Assembly (NCBI GenBank): GCA_934140155.1
Contig: CAKPBC010000008.1
Coordinates: 1-64,000 of the forward strand
DNA length: 64,000 nucleotides
Source: an uncultured Bacilli bacterium
GTDB taxonomy: Bacteria; Bacillota_I; Bacilli_A; RFN20; CAG-826
Direction of reading: 5' to 3'
Shown here: in pieces, positions 43,908-52,182 of the stretch
Position numbering within the stretch: position 1 is the first letter of the stretch
Layout of the letters: each line of letters starts with the position of its first letter
The notes under the pieces: model-generated
What the model saw: only the letters and a program-made list of their open reading frames with translations
Told to the model about the DNA's origin: nothing
The model's database searches: none
Made by a program: the position numbers and the translations under genes

Positions 43908-45176
43908 TTAATTAATTTTAATAAATTCTTTAAATTGCTCTGCAGTTATGAATTTCTTTGTTGTTAATTTTTTGGCAATTAATTCGATTTCGTGTCGATA
44001 TTTAATTACAATTTTAGTTGCTTTATCTTTATATTCGATTAATTTGTTATTTAACAACTCTTTACCATGCTTATTTAAAGAAGTATTTACTCCGTGTCCT
44101 TCATAGTCTGGTTGAGTGTAACCTAACCCAAGGGCACCATTTTTAATATATTTCTCTAATAATAAATAAGCTTGGAATGTGTCATTCGAAGAATAATTAG
44201 ATCCTTCTAGGAAGAATACTTCTTCTGATGCTAAACCTGATAATTCAATAATTATTTCATTTAATTTTTCGTTAACAGATTTATTATCATCAATTGATAT
44301 TTCATCATAGTAGTTATCTAAATGAGTAAGTACTTCATAATCATCAATATCTGATATATCAATGTAATCATATTCTTTATTTAAAACAAGATTAGTTACT
44401 GCTTTAGCAGCAAGGCGATATGCTGTTTTTTTGTTAGAAACGATATGCTCATGATAATCATAGCCCATTAATAATTTACCAGCATTTTTTACAATGATAT
44501 CATCAGTTAATGGTTTATTTAATAATTTAGCATCTACAATTGATCTATTAAGAACTTGAATTGTTTTTAAGTTTGATGCACCATTTGTTCTTTTAATGAT
44601 TGTTTGAACATCAACATTTTTGTTTTTAACATCTTTCAAACACTCTTCAATTAAGAGTGCTTTATCTTCTTTGTTTAATGATGGCATTGTTAATTTTTTA
44701 ATCCAAGAACGATCTATAGATGGTAACAACATCCAATTAATAAGCATTTCTGAAGCAATAATGACAAATAAGTAAGGATTGCTTTTTAACTTTGTTAATA
44801 ACATATCCATTATTTGTCTTCCCTCATTGGAAGTAAAATCTATTTCTTCAAAGTTATCAAGGAAGAATATAGTTGTTTTTGAATCTCTTACCTTATTCAA
44901 TAACATTTTTACTTCCTCAATTGCACCAACTTTTATTAGCAATTTGCAATCAACTTCTATTGAATTAACTTGATTACTTTCAATAATTATATGAGCTAAA
45001 GTTGTTTTTCCATTACTTCTATCGCCTTCAATTACCAACATTCTAGGTTGACACTTTGATGTTGTTTGATTTTCTTCAAGGTTTTGAAGAAGATCAATAA
45101 TTTTTTCTGCTTCTTTTTTAACTTCGTTACATCCAATAAGTTTATTTAATTTTGTATATTTGTTTGTGTTAGTCAT
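43908..45176 (-). CDS. Soluble FtsH-like AAA+ protein with dead protease domain (copy 2)
   Basis: A 422-residue paralogue of the protein at 42194-43465, sharing MTNTN-x-Y-x-x-LNK at the start and even the leader sequence around GTGGAGGAAAT. Walker A is GDRSNGKTT, intact; Walker B is TIFFLDNFEE, with Asn for the catalytic Glu. The M41 zinc motif is again Y-R-L-A-A-K. ELSGLASEEVFFLEGSNYS matches the FtsH segment GGRAAEE...G..S, including SSND with the third-ligand Asp. No membrane helix. So both copies look like nucleotide-binding scaffolds or slow ATPases rather than proteases. Confidence 0.82.
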   Translation of the reverse strand: MTNTNKYTKLNKLIGCNEVKKEAEKIIDLLQNLEENQTTSKCQPRMLVIEGDRSNGKTTLAHIIIESNQVNSIEVDCKLLIKVGAIEEVKMLLNKVRDSKTTIFFLDNFEEIDFTSNEGRQIMDMLLTKLKSNPYLFVIIASEMLINWMLLPSIDRSWIKKLTMPSLNKEDKALLIEECLKDVKNKNVDVQTIIKRTNGASNLKTIQVLNRSIVDAKLLNKPLTDDIIVKNAGKLLMGYDYHEHIVSNKKTAYRLAAKAVTNLVLNKEYDYIDISDIDDYEVLTHLDNYYDEISIDDNKSVNEKLNEIIIELSGLASEEVFFLEGSNYSSNDTFQAYLLLEKYIKNGALGLGYTQPDYEGHGVNTSLNKHGKELLNNKLIEYKDKATKIVIKYRHEIELIAKKLTTKKFITAEQFKEFIKIN

Positions 45177-45333
45177 ATATCGTTTATTTCCTCCACATAT
45201 TTTTTTCTGCTTTAATTTAATACAAGTTATTCGATTTTTTATTTGGTTTTGTGTTTTCTATTTTCTTCAAACACTAATTGATATTTAATTTTTTGTAAAT
45301 CTTTATATTTAATTTTTAATATTTAGTGAATCA

Positions 45334-45453
45334 TTATTTATTAATTAAAGATTCTATGAATTTAATGGTTGCTGTTATCCAACCATAGTAGCAAGCTGCA
45401 TAGCCAAACGCTATGCAGAGTATTGATGAGAAAATGCTTTTGATTACTCTCAT
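45334..45453 (-). CDS. 39-residue membrane peptide
   Basis: A short gene, MRVIKSIFSSILCIAFGYAA at the start and ESLINK at the end, with one hydrophobic helix. AAAGGAGGG lies at the ideal distance before its ATG, so translation is likely. It lies between the 63-residue membrane protein and FtsH-like copy 2 on the same strand. No family recognised. Confidence 0.6.
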   Translation of the reverse strand: MRVIKSIFSSILCIAFGYAACYYGWITATIKFIESLINK

Positions 45454-45539
45454 TTAAATCCCTCCTTTACTAAGATTTGTAGACTAATAATTAATCCTCC
45501 TTCTTCGTAAATAAGATAATTTCTAGATAGTATTTACTG

Positions 45540-45731
45540 TTATACTATTGATGTAATGATGAGAAATACTCCACCAACTAAAGCGCCTAATGCAATTATG
45601 ACAAACATAATTCCATAAAAGCCTCTTAAGTTCTCTGGTGTTCTCTTTATACACAAGATTGTAGATACAATTGCAAATGCGATGAGTAATACTCCAATAA
45701 TCACATTTGTGACAAGTGATAATAGAATCAT
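45540..45731 (-). CDS. 63-residue two-helix membrane protein
   Basis: Two hydrophobic helices (about 5-27 and 39-62) joined by a basic turn, CIKRTPENLRGFYG. GGGAGG lies eight bases before ATG 45731. It is the first gene after the palindrome at 45805, so it probably opens the long operon down to the WYL gene. No family recognised. Confidence 0.68.
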   Translation of the reverse strand: MILLSLVTNVIIGVLLIAFAIVSTILCIKRTPENLRGFYGIMFVIIALGALVGGVFLIITSIV

Positions 45732-45791
45732 TGATGTTTCCTCCCTTCTTTTTAATAATCTATGAAGTCTTTGTTCATAGACAAACGCTAG

Positions 45792-45828
45792 TATACGGGT
45801 TAATGTTACATTATTGATGTAACAAACT
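45792..45828 (-). promoter_or_regulatory. Palindromic operator/promoter of the FtsH-like series (copy 1)
   Basis: GTTACAT (45805-45811), TATTG, ATGTAAC (45817-45823) is a perfect 7-5-7 palindrome. On the minus strand a TATACT (-10-like, about 45796-45791) follows at a distance identical to that of TAAAAT in the second copy at 46510. The flanking AAAC and T tract are shared as well, so both belong to one regulon. Confidence 0.75.
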
Positions 45829-45899
45829 TTTTTTTGTTAATTTTTTTTTAAAATAATTTAAGTTATTTTTTTTGTATGCGATTTTTCTTTTATATATCC

Positions 45900-46328
45900 T
45901 TATATTAATATACTAGTCTCAATACTATTTCCGTTTAGAAGATTTAACCTAATGTCTTTATCACATTCTTCACACATAGCGTCATATCTTAGCCTTTGCC
46001 ATGTGTTCTTTTTTTTGTATTTAAGATTATTACGTGTTTCCCAGAATATTTCATCTTCCATATCACATAAGCGATTTTGTTCTTGAATAGAATGAACCTT
46101 GAAGTATGGATCATTATTCATTTCTTTAATTTCTAAATAATATTCTTCAACTGTAATTCTTTCAACGTATCTAATTGCGTCTTTATGGTGATGTTTTACT
46201 CTTGGAAATGCTCTTGCTAGTTTAGCGGCTTCTTCGCCATCTTCCGCTCGAAGGAATAACCATTTAAGGACATATCTGTTTTTTCCTACATGTCCACATT
46301 TAGCAAGTACTTTATAAAAATTATTCAT
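45900..46328 (-). CDS. Hypothetical protein with Cys/His-rich start
   Basis: A 142-residue, basic, cytoplasmic protein: YKVLAKCGHVGKNRYVLKW, then RAEDGEEAAKLARAFPRVKHHHKD and later CEECDKD. The Cys and His set may bind a metal, but I do not recognise a named family. AAGGAGG precedes ATG 46328. Its promoter region has the second copy of the palindrome found before the FtsH-like series, so the two units should be co-regulated. Confidence 0.75.
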   Translation of the reverse strand: MNNFYKVLAKCGHVGKNRYVLKWLFLRAEDGEEAAKLARAFPRVKHHHKDAIRYVERITVEEYYLEIKEMNNDPYFKVHSIQEQNRLCDMEDEIFWETRNNLKYKKKNTWQRLRYDAMCEECDKDIRLNLLNGNSIETSILI

Positions 46329-46496
46329 ATTAACTACCTCCTTATTTAGTTGTTAATTTAGAAGTATAAATATTGGTATTTAATTTTTATTGACGCCACT
46401 AGTTTGGCTATATATGCATTAATTATGGTAATTAACGCTTTAACTACTATCCTCCTTTCTTTTTTCCTATGTGCTCTTTCACATAAGCAAAGCAAT

Positions 46497-46533
46497 TTTA
46501 AACTAATATGTTACATTATTGATGTAACAAACA
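46497..46533 (-). promoter_or_regulatory. Palindromic operator/promoter (copy 2)
   Basis: GTTACAT (46510-46516), TATTG, ATGTAAC (46522-46528), the same 24-base block as at 45804-45827. A TAAAAT -10-like box follows on the minus strand at about 46501-46496, as in copy 1. It drives the 142-residue protein gene. Confidence 0.75.
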
Positions 46534-46582
46534 TTTTTTATTTATTTCTATATGAATAAAATAGAATAATCATACTTATTAT

Positions 46583-47650
46583 TTAATCACCTGACTTAAA
46601 GTTAAATCTATTATAATTTTCGATAATTTTCGAGCAAATGATTGACGAAGAAAAATTAGAAAGGGCAAACACTTGTTTACTTAGTAGTAAATCATAATCT
46701 GTTATTGAATCAATAATGTCATCTATATTAGTTTCAGAATAATTGTATAATAATGGCATATCAATTTCTTTTAATAACTTATTAGCATCTGAAATAACAA
46801 TAGTGCCCTCCATAATTGAATAGCTTACCCTATCATGAATGCAGTAATCAAAATTAGGATTGCAATTCAAGATATACTTATATTTTTTAGATGTTGATAT
46901 TATTTTGTTGTAATTAAGCGGATTAATAAAAACAACATTTTTTGAAAAAATCAAATTATCTGGATTGTTTGAAGCAATTATTACCATATGCTTTTTTATA
47001 GAAGAAATTGATTTTAATCTTTTTTGTATTCTAATATATCCGTTAACTATTTCGAAAAATTCTTTTTCATTAATAATTTGATGTGTTTCTCTATAATTGC
47101 AATAAAATTCTCCAAAACTTGAATCAAAATCATATTTATCTAAAAAATCAAGTATTAACTCTTTTTCTTTGCTTTTATCTATTAAATTTTCAAAAAAACT
47201 TTTACTTTTTATTTTTATTGGCGCAAATATGGCATCTATTTTATTTTGACATCTTCTTGTTTGAGTTTTAAAAGGAATTGGCAAGGTCAAATAATCACTT
47301 CTATTATTTTGAATAAACAATTTAAAACTATTATCTATAAATATCATACGATTATATTTTGAATAATAATCACAGTTATCGTATCTTAATGGATTATCAA
47401 TTATCCACTGATAATTAATAACTTCGTATAAGTCATATAATGGTTTTTGATCTTTATAAAAATGATATTGCCCAATATTTAATGTAAAATTTATGCGTTT
47501 ATTAGTCAGACAATAAATTGCTTCATCAATAGTATTAGCAATAAAAATATGTATATGATTATTAATAAACATATCAATAATAACTTTATAAAATTCATCA
47601 AAAGAGTTATATACTCCTTTATAGTTATCTTTTAAAATTAAAACATTCAA
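46583..47650 (-). CDS. Glycosyltransferase-like protein (CgeB/GT1-2 type)
   Basis: A 355-residue protein. The C-terminal part ILNCNPNFDYCIHDRVSYSIMEGTIVISDAN matches the pattern N-x-HDR-x(5)-G-x-VV-x-TD of CgeB-like glycosyltransferases. The N-terminal half is divergent. The start is TTG 47650, nine bases from AGGAG. It ends a six-gene operon with another glycosyltransferase, a TupA-like enzyme and a radical SAM protein, consistent with a surface glycan. Donor and acceptor are unknown. Confidence 0.6.
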   Translation of the reverse strand: MNVLILKDNYKGVYNSFDEFYKVIIDMFINNHIHIFIANTIDEAIYCLTNKRINFTLNIGQYHFYKDQKPLYDLYEVINYQWIIDNPLRYDNCDYYSKYNRMIFIDNSFKLFIQNNRSDYLTLPIPFKTQTRRCQNKIDAIFAPIKIKSKSFFENLIDKSKEKELILDFLDKYDFDSSFGEFYCNYRETHQIINEKEFFEIVNGYIRIQKRLKSISSIKKHMVIIASNNPDNLIFSKNVVFINPLNYNKIISTSKKYKYILNCNPNFDYCIHDRVSYSIMEGTIVISDANKLLKEIDMPLLYNYSETNIDDIIDSITDYDLLLSKQVFALSNFSSSIICSKIIENYNRFNFKSGD

Positions 47651-47683
47651 TGTACATTTCTCCTAATTCATAAAATCTTTATA

Positions 47684-48544
47684 TTAATAATTCTTAGTCC
47701 ATTCATCTTTTTGCTTTTTGGAAACACTCCATTTTGTTCTAGGATTATTCTTTTCATTTATATGGCAATACTTACAAAATTTATTAGGTGTCCTTAAAAA
47801 ATCTAATATCTCTTTACTTGAATGTTCATATATATCTATACCTGTATTAGTAGTATCATATTTTTCATTAAAATATTCATTAAATAAAGGAATATATGCG
47901 GCATGTGGGCAAAAATATAACATTCCATCACGCAAATTGCAACAATTATTAGCATACTTACATTCTAAAAAAGTTTTTTTGTAATCTAATAAATCCATTT
48001 TACTCAACCCCATATTTTTCCAAACATTATTAGTGGTTCTAACATTAAATGTTTCAATCATTACTTGTTTACTTTTTACAAAACGATATAATTCTTCATA
48101 ATCAATACCTATTGGATATGTAGAAACACATATTTCCACATTATTTTTCTTACATGCATCAAAGAATTTTTCGGGCATGCTTTTAATTAAAATTCCATTT
48201 GTAATTAATTGAAGTTTCGCATTCGGCAAGCAGCATCTAGAAATATCTAAATATTTAATAATATTGGGATTAGTTAATGGTTCACCGCCCATAATATGTA
48301 ACTGTTTGCAATTTTCTCCAAATAGTTCATAAATTCTTTTCAAATCTTGTTCATATTTATCTAATTCATAAATAGAATTTTTTTTAGCCAATGGTGAAAA
48401 ATGGTCACATCCACTGCAATTCAGATTACATGAATCAATAACATGAACTTCAAACCAAAATGGAATTCTTTTGGATTTTTTTCCTATTATTTTATATTTT
48501 ATTATTTCCATTTGCTTTGATATTTCACTTCTTTTTTTTATCAT
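47684..48544 (-). CDS. Radical SAM protein of the glycan-locus type
   Basis: A 286-residue protein with the [4Fe-4S] motif CNLNCSGCDHFSPLA (around residue 42) and GGEPLTNP (SAM-binding GGE). The C-terminal half has further Cys pairs (CKYANNCCN, YFCPH, CKYCH) that could hold a second cluster. The CNLNC-x-GC-x-HFSPLA form is familiar from proteins in surface polysaccharide loci. GGAGG precedes its ATG. The substrate is unknown; it might instead serve the RiPP locus downstream of 53800. Confidence 0.8.
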   Translation of the reverse strand: MIKKRSEISKQMEIIKYKIIGKKSKRIPFWFEVHVIDSCNLNCSGCDHFSPLAKKNSIYELDKYEQDLKRIYELFGENCKQLHIMGGEPLTNPNIIKYLDISRCCLPNAKLQLITNGILIKSMPEKFFDACKKNNVEICVSTYPIGIDYEELYRFVKSKQVMIETFNVRTTNNVWKNMGLSKMDLLDYKKTFLECKYANNCCNLRDGMLYFCPHAAYIPLFNEYFNEKYDTTNTGIDIYEHSSKEILDFLRTPNKFCKYCHINEKNNPRTKWSVSKKQKDEWTKNY

Positions 48545-48550
48545 AAATAT

Positions 48551-49822
48551 TTACCTCCTTTTTATCGCCTTTATAACAAAGGAAGTGGGATACTTTTCCT
48601 CATGATATCTAAGTTCATCAAATAAACTTATATTAAATTTTGTTAATAAACTTGAAAAAATATCTTTCAACATATATTCTCTATATAAACATTTAGGATA
48701 CTTTTCACTTCTTTCAAAATTATAAGGCATATATCCGTAAAATGGCGAAGAATAAAAATAATCATCATTAATTTGAACAGCCAAAGATTTATTATCTACT
48801 AATTTTAAAAAAGGGTGAAAATCATGCAAAATATATACACCATTGTCTTTTAATAGCGATGCCACATTTTCCATGAAAATATTGATATCTAAAAAATAAT
48901 GTAAAACACCAACTGTAGAAATTACCATATCAAACTTATTTCCACAAGTTTCAATTTTTTTAGACAAATCAACATTTATATATTCTAATTTTTGTTGCAA
49001 ACAATCGGCACATTCACTTGCATATTTTTTTCCAGAAGTAGAATAATCGAAAACAGTAACGTGAGCACCATTTAAAACCAAAGAATTGGCTAATCTGCCA
49101 CAGGAATCACATACACAAGCAATTTTTTTTCCTTTTATATCTCCAATATATGGATAATATTTTTGAAAAATATTGTCTTTACCATTATATAAATTTCTTG
49201 CCATTACATCAGGTGTTCCATATCTTTTTAACCAATAATCATAAGTTTTAAAATCCCATGCTATTCTATTATTTGATGAAAATTCTTTTTCTCCCAAAAT
49301 TGATACAATTTCGTATAAAGGATCTCTACTGCATCCAACAATATTAAGCTCTTTTTCAATGATGTGTTTTAATTTTTGAATTTCCTTTACTTGATATAAA
49401 GCAATATCTTCTATGGAAAAATCATAAACACTTTTTAATCCATTTGTATCAAGCATTCGTTCATATATTTTACGCGGATTTGTTTTCAAATAAAAATATA
49501 CATCACCAATTTTATGATAAGAATCAGGTCTAAAATCAAGAAGAGTTTTATCTTTTAATAAATAACCAGCATGATAATCTAAAAAAACATATCTATATTT
49601 AGAATTATATTTTAAAATTTGTTGAAGAGATAATTCATATAGTTTATTTTGCTGATTCAATGTTAATGAACCATTATCTGCTTTTCCAAATAATTTAATA
49701 GATAATTCATCTTGTATTTTATTCCTTTTTATATGCACAGCATCGTTACCATAATAATTTAAAAGACGTTTTATTAAAGTTGTTTTTCCACTTCTTTGAA
49801 CTCCATATATAAGAACTATCAT
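48551..49822 (-). CDS. P-loop kinase/SAM methyltransferase fusion
   Basis: A 423-residue protein. The N-terminal half has a Walker A at YGVQRSGKTTLI and kinase-like lid features (DYHAGYL, KTNPRKIYERML). The C-terminal half (about 220-423) is a class I methyltransferase: IACVCDSCGRLANSL in place of a glycine-rich loop, VTVFDYS as motif II, and FDMVISTVGVLHYF. ATG 49822 is nine bases from AGGAG, while an ATG at 49831 touches it. This pairing of domains is unusual. The target may be a sugar, lipid or peptide. Confidence 0.65.
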   Translation of the reverse strand: MIVLIYGVQRSGKTTLIKRLLNYYGNDAVHIKRNKIQDELSIKLFGKADNGSLTLNQQNKLYELSLQQILKYNSKYRYVFLDYHAGYLLKDKTLLDFRPDSYHKIGDVYFYLKTNPRKIYERMLDTNGLKSVYDFSIEDIALYQVKEIQKLKHIIEKELNIVGCSRDPLYEIVSILGEKEFSSNNRIAWDFKTYDYWLKRYGTPDVMARNLYNGKDNIFQKYYPYIGDIKGKKIACVCDSCGRLANSLVLNGAHVTVFDYSTSGKKYASECADCLQQKLEYINVDLSKKIETCGNKFDMVISTVGVLHYFLDINIFMENVASLLKDNGVYILHDFHPFLKLVDNKSLAVQINDDYFYSSPFYGYMPYNFERSEKYPKCLYREYMLKDIFSSLLTKFNISLFDELRYHEEKYPTSFVIKAIKRR

Positions 49823-49823
49823 T

Positions 49824-51233
49824 TTATTCATCTCCTGATATATTAGTTATTATTTTTTGAATATCTTCATTGCTAAATCCAAGATTTATCAGATAAGTAT
49901 TAACATCATGATATGTATATCTAAAACATTCTAAAAAGCAAGAAAACTTTTTTTTGGCATCGTGGTACTTTGTATTATGTTCATATTCTCCTCTTTGATT
50001 TTGATATATTTCATCGGTCAATAAATATTCGCAAATGATTTCTTCATCTGAAGAGCCTAATAACATTTCACATAGCATAGCAACGATTCCTGTTCTATCC
50101 TTACCAATCATACAATTAATTAAAATTTTATTACTAGATTCTTTTATATAGTTAAATATATTACGAAACGCCTCTTTTTGAGCCAATAAATACAAATAAT
50201 ATTCATTTAAATTTTTTACAAATTGAATATTATCTTCTTTCTTTTTTTTATTTGCATGAAAAATCGTTATATTTATCCAGTTAAAATTATCAATTAAAAA
50301 GAATGGCTTTTCTTTATCTTTAAAATTTCTTAAATCAATAATAGTAGTTACATTCATGTTTTTTAGAGTATCAATGTCTTCACTATTAAAAGGAATATAA
50401 TCACTTCTAATTAAGTTTGTATTAAAAGTGTTTGCTTTTACAAATCTAGTATTATTTGTAGATTTTAGCAATGATTCAAAACATACAACTCTACCATTTG
50501 TATTAAAATAATTTTCAAATGTATAATAATTCTTACTAAAAAAGAATCGTAAAACTTTTATATTTTGGTTTGGGTTGTCTAAATATAAAATTGCAGCTCT
50601 ATGTGTGCCATCTCTTATAATATTGTCATTATTATAGACAATTATATATTGATTATTCTCGCCATATTTTAATTTTTTAAATGAATCAAGAATTTCATTG
50701 AATCTTTCCTTATGACTTTGATTATGCAAGTTAGTCAATGTTTTTATTTCAAGATTTTCTTTGTTAGTTAAAAAGCATAAATGTTCACTTTCAGATACGT
50801 GCTTTATAGATTTATCTATAGAGAAAATAAGTAAATCTTTTAAAGAAATTACTTCTTCTTTTACATAGAGTAAATATGGTAAATCTATAGCAAGCATATA
50901 TCCCATATATACACCATCTAAAGCATTATAATCCAATCCTGAAACTGGATAATTATTCCTTAAATCACACTTGGTTATTACAAAAAGACTATTAAATTCA
51001 GTTAAATTTAGCAAATAATCTCTATTTTTTAAAATTATCCTAATTTTGTCATTTGAAACATATGCATTTAAGAAAGAATAACTAGCAGAAGAAATAAAAA
51101 AAGCTTTTTTTGTTTTTTTTAAGAACCAGTAAATTTCTTTTTCTAAGCGATACAAAAAAGAAACAAATATTAAATATTCAATTTCATTCATTACTATATC
51201 ATCTTGTTTTATTCGTACTTTAAATTTTTTCAT
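49824..51233 (-). CDS. ParB-like and tyrosine phosphatase two-domain protein
   Basis: A 469-residue protein. The middle (about 200-235) has IIVYNNDNIIRDGTHRAAIL, like the G-x-HR-x-A loop of ParB/sulfiredoxin-fold domains. The C-terminal part (about 275-460) is a phosphatase of the same family as the protein at 320-1120, with RSDYIPF, TIIDLRN and the loop NCMIGKDRTG (C-x5-R). It overlaps the TupA-like gene by 14 bases without a clear binding site of its own. Removal of phosphate from a sugar or lipid intermediate is plausible. Confidence 0.7.
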   Translation of the reverse strand: MKKFKVRIKQDDIVMNEIEYLIFVSFLYRLEKEIYWFLKKTKKAFFISSASYSFLNAYVSNDKIRIILKNRDYLLNLTEFNSLFVITKCDLRNNYPVSGLDYNALDGVYMGYMLAIDLPYLLYVKEEVISLKDLLIFSIDKSIKHVSESEHLCFLTNKENLEIKTLTNLHNQSHKERFNEILDSFKKLKYGENNQYIIVYNNDNIIRDGTHRAAILYLDNPNQNIKVLRFFFSKNYYTFENYFNTNGRVVCFESLLKSTNNTRFVKANTFNTNLIRSDYIPFNSEDIDTLKNMNVTTIIDLRNFKDKEKPFFLIDNFNWINITIFHANKKKKEDNIQFVKNLNEYYLYLLAQKEAFRNIFNYIKESSNKILINCMIGKDRTGIVAMLCEMLLGSSDEEIICEYLLTDEIYQNQRGEYEHNTKYHDAKKKFSCFLECFRYTYHDVNTYLINLGFSNEDIQKIITNISGDE

Positions 51234-52182
51234 AAGGATTTTTAGTTGCCTTCCCTATTTTGCTAAAATCTATGTACTTCGCCATATCTAAATTAGATTC
51301 ATAAGGATTCAATATTGCAATTCCGCTAGCAGAAGAAAATGTTAATTCGCCAAAATATATTTTTTCGCCAACGGCATACAAATCCACTCTAACAAAATCA
51401 AAATACAAAGAAAGTTCAGATGTGATTTTTTGCATTTTATCTAACACATTAACATCTAACTTCATATCAATCATTTTATACTCAGGACACTGGAAATATG
51501 TCATTTCATAATTTTTATTAAAAATCGTACGTTTATGATTATTAAATCTATTAGTGTCAACGGAAAAATACTTCATATCACCATTAAAACAAAAAAATTT
51601 ATAATCTGGCAAATCATTTGAATTGGCTAAATATTGTGTAATAAAAATACATGGTTTTATATTTTTGTATTGCATTTCGTATCCATGGCAATAAGCATAA
51701 TTAATCTGCAATTCTTTATTTAGTTTCTTTTGAAGCTTAAAAAAACCTTTTTTCCCTAATTTGTCTTTACTACGAACAATATGAGTCATATGTGCTCCAT
51801 GATTGCATTGAATGACAAAACTATTAGGTAATTCTTCAAAATTAATTTCCATAGCATTATAAAAATATTCTTTTCCATTATTTTTAATAATTGGTATCAA
51901 AAAATCTTCACCTATTGTGTTTTTTATGAAACTTCTAACTAAATATTTATCTGTGCAATATGTTTTTATATAATTGTCATTTTGAAGTTTTAAAACTTGC
52001 TGCTTTTCTGTAAATGTTTTAGGATTATCTAAGTCTAACTTTAATCCTGTTTTTTTATAGTACCAACATTTTAAGTACTCTTCTTTTTTATTTGTTCTTT
52101 CAAACTTTAATTCACGTCTTATTTCTTTTTTCCAAATTTCAATATAAAAAATATTTTCTTTAAGCCATTTAATTAATTTCAT
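51220..52182 (-). CDS. TupA-like ATP-grasp protein
   Basis: A 320-residue protein: KTGLKLDLDNPKTFTEKQQ, CTDKYLVRSFI, FVIQCNHGAH, and the C-terminal VRVDLYAVGEKIYFGELTF, all features of the ATPgrasp_TupA family. TupA joins amino acids to uronate in the teichuronopeptide of alkaliphilic Bacillus; homologues are common in glycan loci. ATG 52182 is chosen for its AGGA ten bases upstream over a TTG at 52191. It overlaps the previous gene by 14 bases. Confidence 0.82.
   Translation of the reverse strand: MKLIKWLKENIFYIEIWKKEIRRELKFERTNKKEEYLKCWYYKKTGLKLDLDNPKTFTEKQQVLKLQNDNYIKTYCTDKYLVRSFIKNTIGEDFLIPIIKNNGKEYFYNAMEINFEELPNSFVIQCNHGAHMTHIVRSKDKLGKKGFFKLQKKLNKELQINYAYCHGYEMQYKNIKPCIFITQYLANSNDLPDYKFFCFNGDMKYFSVDTNRFNNHKRTIFNKNYEMTYFQCPEYKMIDMKLDVNVLDKMQKITSELSLYFDFVRVDLYAVGEKIYFGELTFSSASGIAILNPYESNLDMAKYIDFSKIGKATKNPYEKI

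Noticed and set aside
42194..45176. Active FtsH proteases
   Set aside because: Both lack HExxH, the membrane segments and the Walker B Glu.
47684..48544. This radical SAM protein as the RiPP maturase
   Set aside because: It lies in the glycan-like operon, five genes from the precursor, and has the motif of glycan-locus proteins; the maturase at 54318 overlaps the precursor directly.
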